NCBI GenBank assembly: GCA_028704195.1
Contig: JAQVLL010000171.1
Location: 1-5,152 of the forward strand
Source of the DNA: Smithellaceae bacterium
Lineage (GTDB): Bacteria; Desulfobacterota; Syntrophia; Syntrophales; Smithellaceae
Reading direction: 5' to 3'
DNA: 5,152 nt
In this document: positions 4,918 through 5,152 of the stretch, one piece after another
Position numbering within the stretch: position 1 is the stretch's first letter
Layout: every line of letters begins with the position of its first letter
The notes under the pieces: model-generated
What the model was told of the DNA's origin: nothing
The model's database searches: none
What the model saw: the letters and a program-made list of their open reading frames with translations, nothing else
Made by a program: the position numbers and the translations under genes

Positions 4918-5151
4918 TCTCTTTTGATAATGTGTGGCATACCAATCTATTACTTCTCTTATCATTTTTTGATATGAAGTCTTTTGCGTTTTTGCTTGTT
5001 CTTTGAAGAAGGATATGCTGGATTTCTTCAAGGAAATAGTTACCTTTACGTTATCTTCTTTCAGCACTAACTTATCCGGGGGCGGGAGAAAGTCTTTAAC
5101 GACTCTCAAATGTCCCATAGGTTCTTCAGTATATTTTGTTTTGCTCTTCAT
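4912..5151 (-). CDS. Ribbon-helix-helix (CopG/BrnA-like) antitoxin-type protein
   Basis: The 79-residue product has a C-terminal half that fits the ribbon-helix-helix DNA-binding fold: a short strand NVKVTISL (34-41), helix KSSISFFKEQAKTQ (43-56), a turn, and helix SYQKMIREVIDWYATHY (59-75). Such dimeric proteins are common as antitoxins that bind a partner toxin with the N-terminal part and autoregulate their operon. The N-terminal stretch here (GHLRVVKDFLPPPDKLVLKE) resembles the toxin-binding arm of CopG/BrnA-type antitoxins found beside BrnT-like toxins. The expected toxin gene would lie just upstream, outside the window. I start at the ATG at 5151, but the upstream sequence is missing, so neither a Shine-Dalgarno nor an extension can be excluded. 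The stop overlaps the R'' of the attC-like site at 4863-4917. Toxin-antitoxin pairs are well-known cargo of chromosomal integrons and are thought to stabilise long arrays. Confidence 0.72.
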   Translation of the reverse strand: MKSKTKYTEEPMGHLRVVKDFLPPPDKLVLKEDNVKVTISLKKSSISFFKEQAKTQKTSYQKMIREVIDWYATHYQKRA

Positions 5152-5152
5152 A

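Noticed and set aside
4719..5006. Plus-strand frame of 95 residues
   Set aside because: It is antisense to two well-supported minus-strand genes and crosses the attC-like site. No start signal or motif is visible.

Overview
All seven complete or near-complete genes and one partial gene lie on the minus strand. Almost every one is followed directly by a 50-80 bp imperfect palindrome built like an integron attC (59-base element) recombination site. I read the window as an interior or distal stretch of an integron gene-cassette array, most likely a chromosomal (sedentary) integron. No integrase gene (intI), attI site or Pc promoter is visible. The G+C content visibly shifts between cassettes: the panB and tautomerase genes are AT-rich, while the methyltransferase and transporter genes are GC-richer. 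This fits cassettes of mixed origin. The host is probably a Gram-negative bacterium of the broad proteobacterial/Desulfobacterota type, but nothing here fixes the taxon.

In transcription order (high to low coordinates) the layout is: a ribbon-helix-helix (CopG/BrnA-like) antitoxin-type protein (4912-5151) with attC 4863-4917; a small two-helix membrane protein (4571-4837) with a long-stem attC 4482-4559; panB, ketopantoate hydroxymethyltransferase (3574-4422), with attC 3504-3555; a secreted protein of unknown function with five cysteines (2982-3491) with attC 2928-2987; a tautomerase-superfamily protein (2487-2909) with attC 2408-2467; a truncated GNAT acetyltransferase (2197-2394) followed by a frameshifted SAM-dependent methyltransferase (1437-2182) with attC 1331-1390; a ZIP-family metal transporter (503-1318) with attC 415-471; then a possible sigma-70 promoter (398-426) and the N-terminus of a sodium:neurotransmitter-symporter-family transporter (1-311) that runs off the window.

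The genes do not form a metabolic pathway. They look like independent adaptive cargo: metal transport, a vitamin B5 biosynthesis step, small-molecule modification, a secreted protein and a toxin-antitoxin-type regulator. Leaders are short and most genes carry their own Shine-Dalgarno sequence. Apart from the one before the NSS transporter I see no convincing promoter, so expression probably depends on read-through.

The most unusual point is the state of the attC sites. Their inner hairpins, with unpaired (extrahelical) bases, are well formed. At four of the seven sites, however, the R' core (normally GTTRRRY) has lost the GTT triplet. Three sites (2928, 3504, 4863) share an almost identical arm and form a sub-family. 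The array may be old and partly immobilised, or it may serve an integrase with relaxed or different core specificity. No plus-strand gene is convincing, and no gene-free stretch exceeds about 190 bases.
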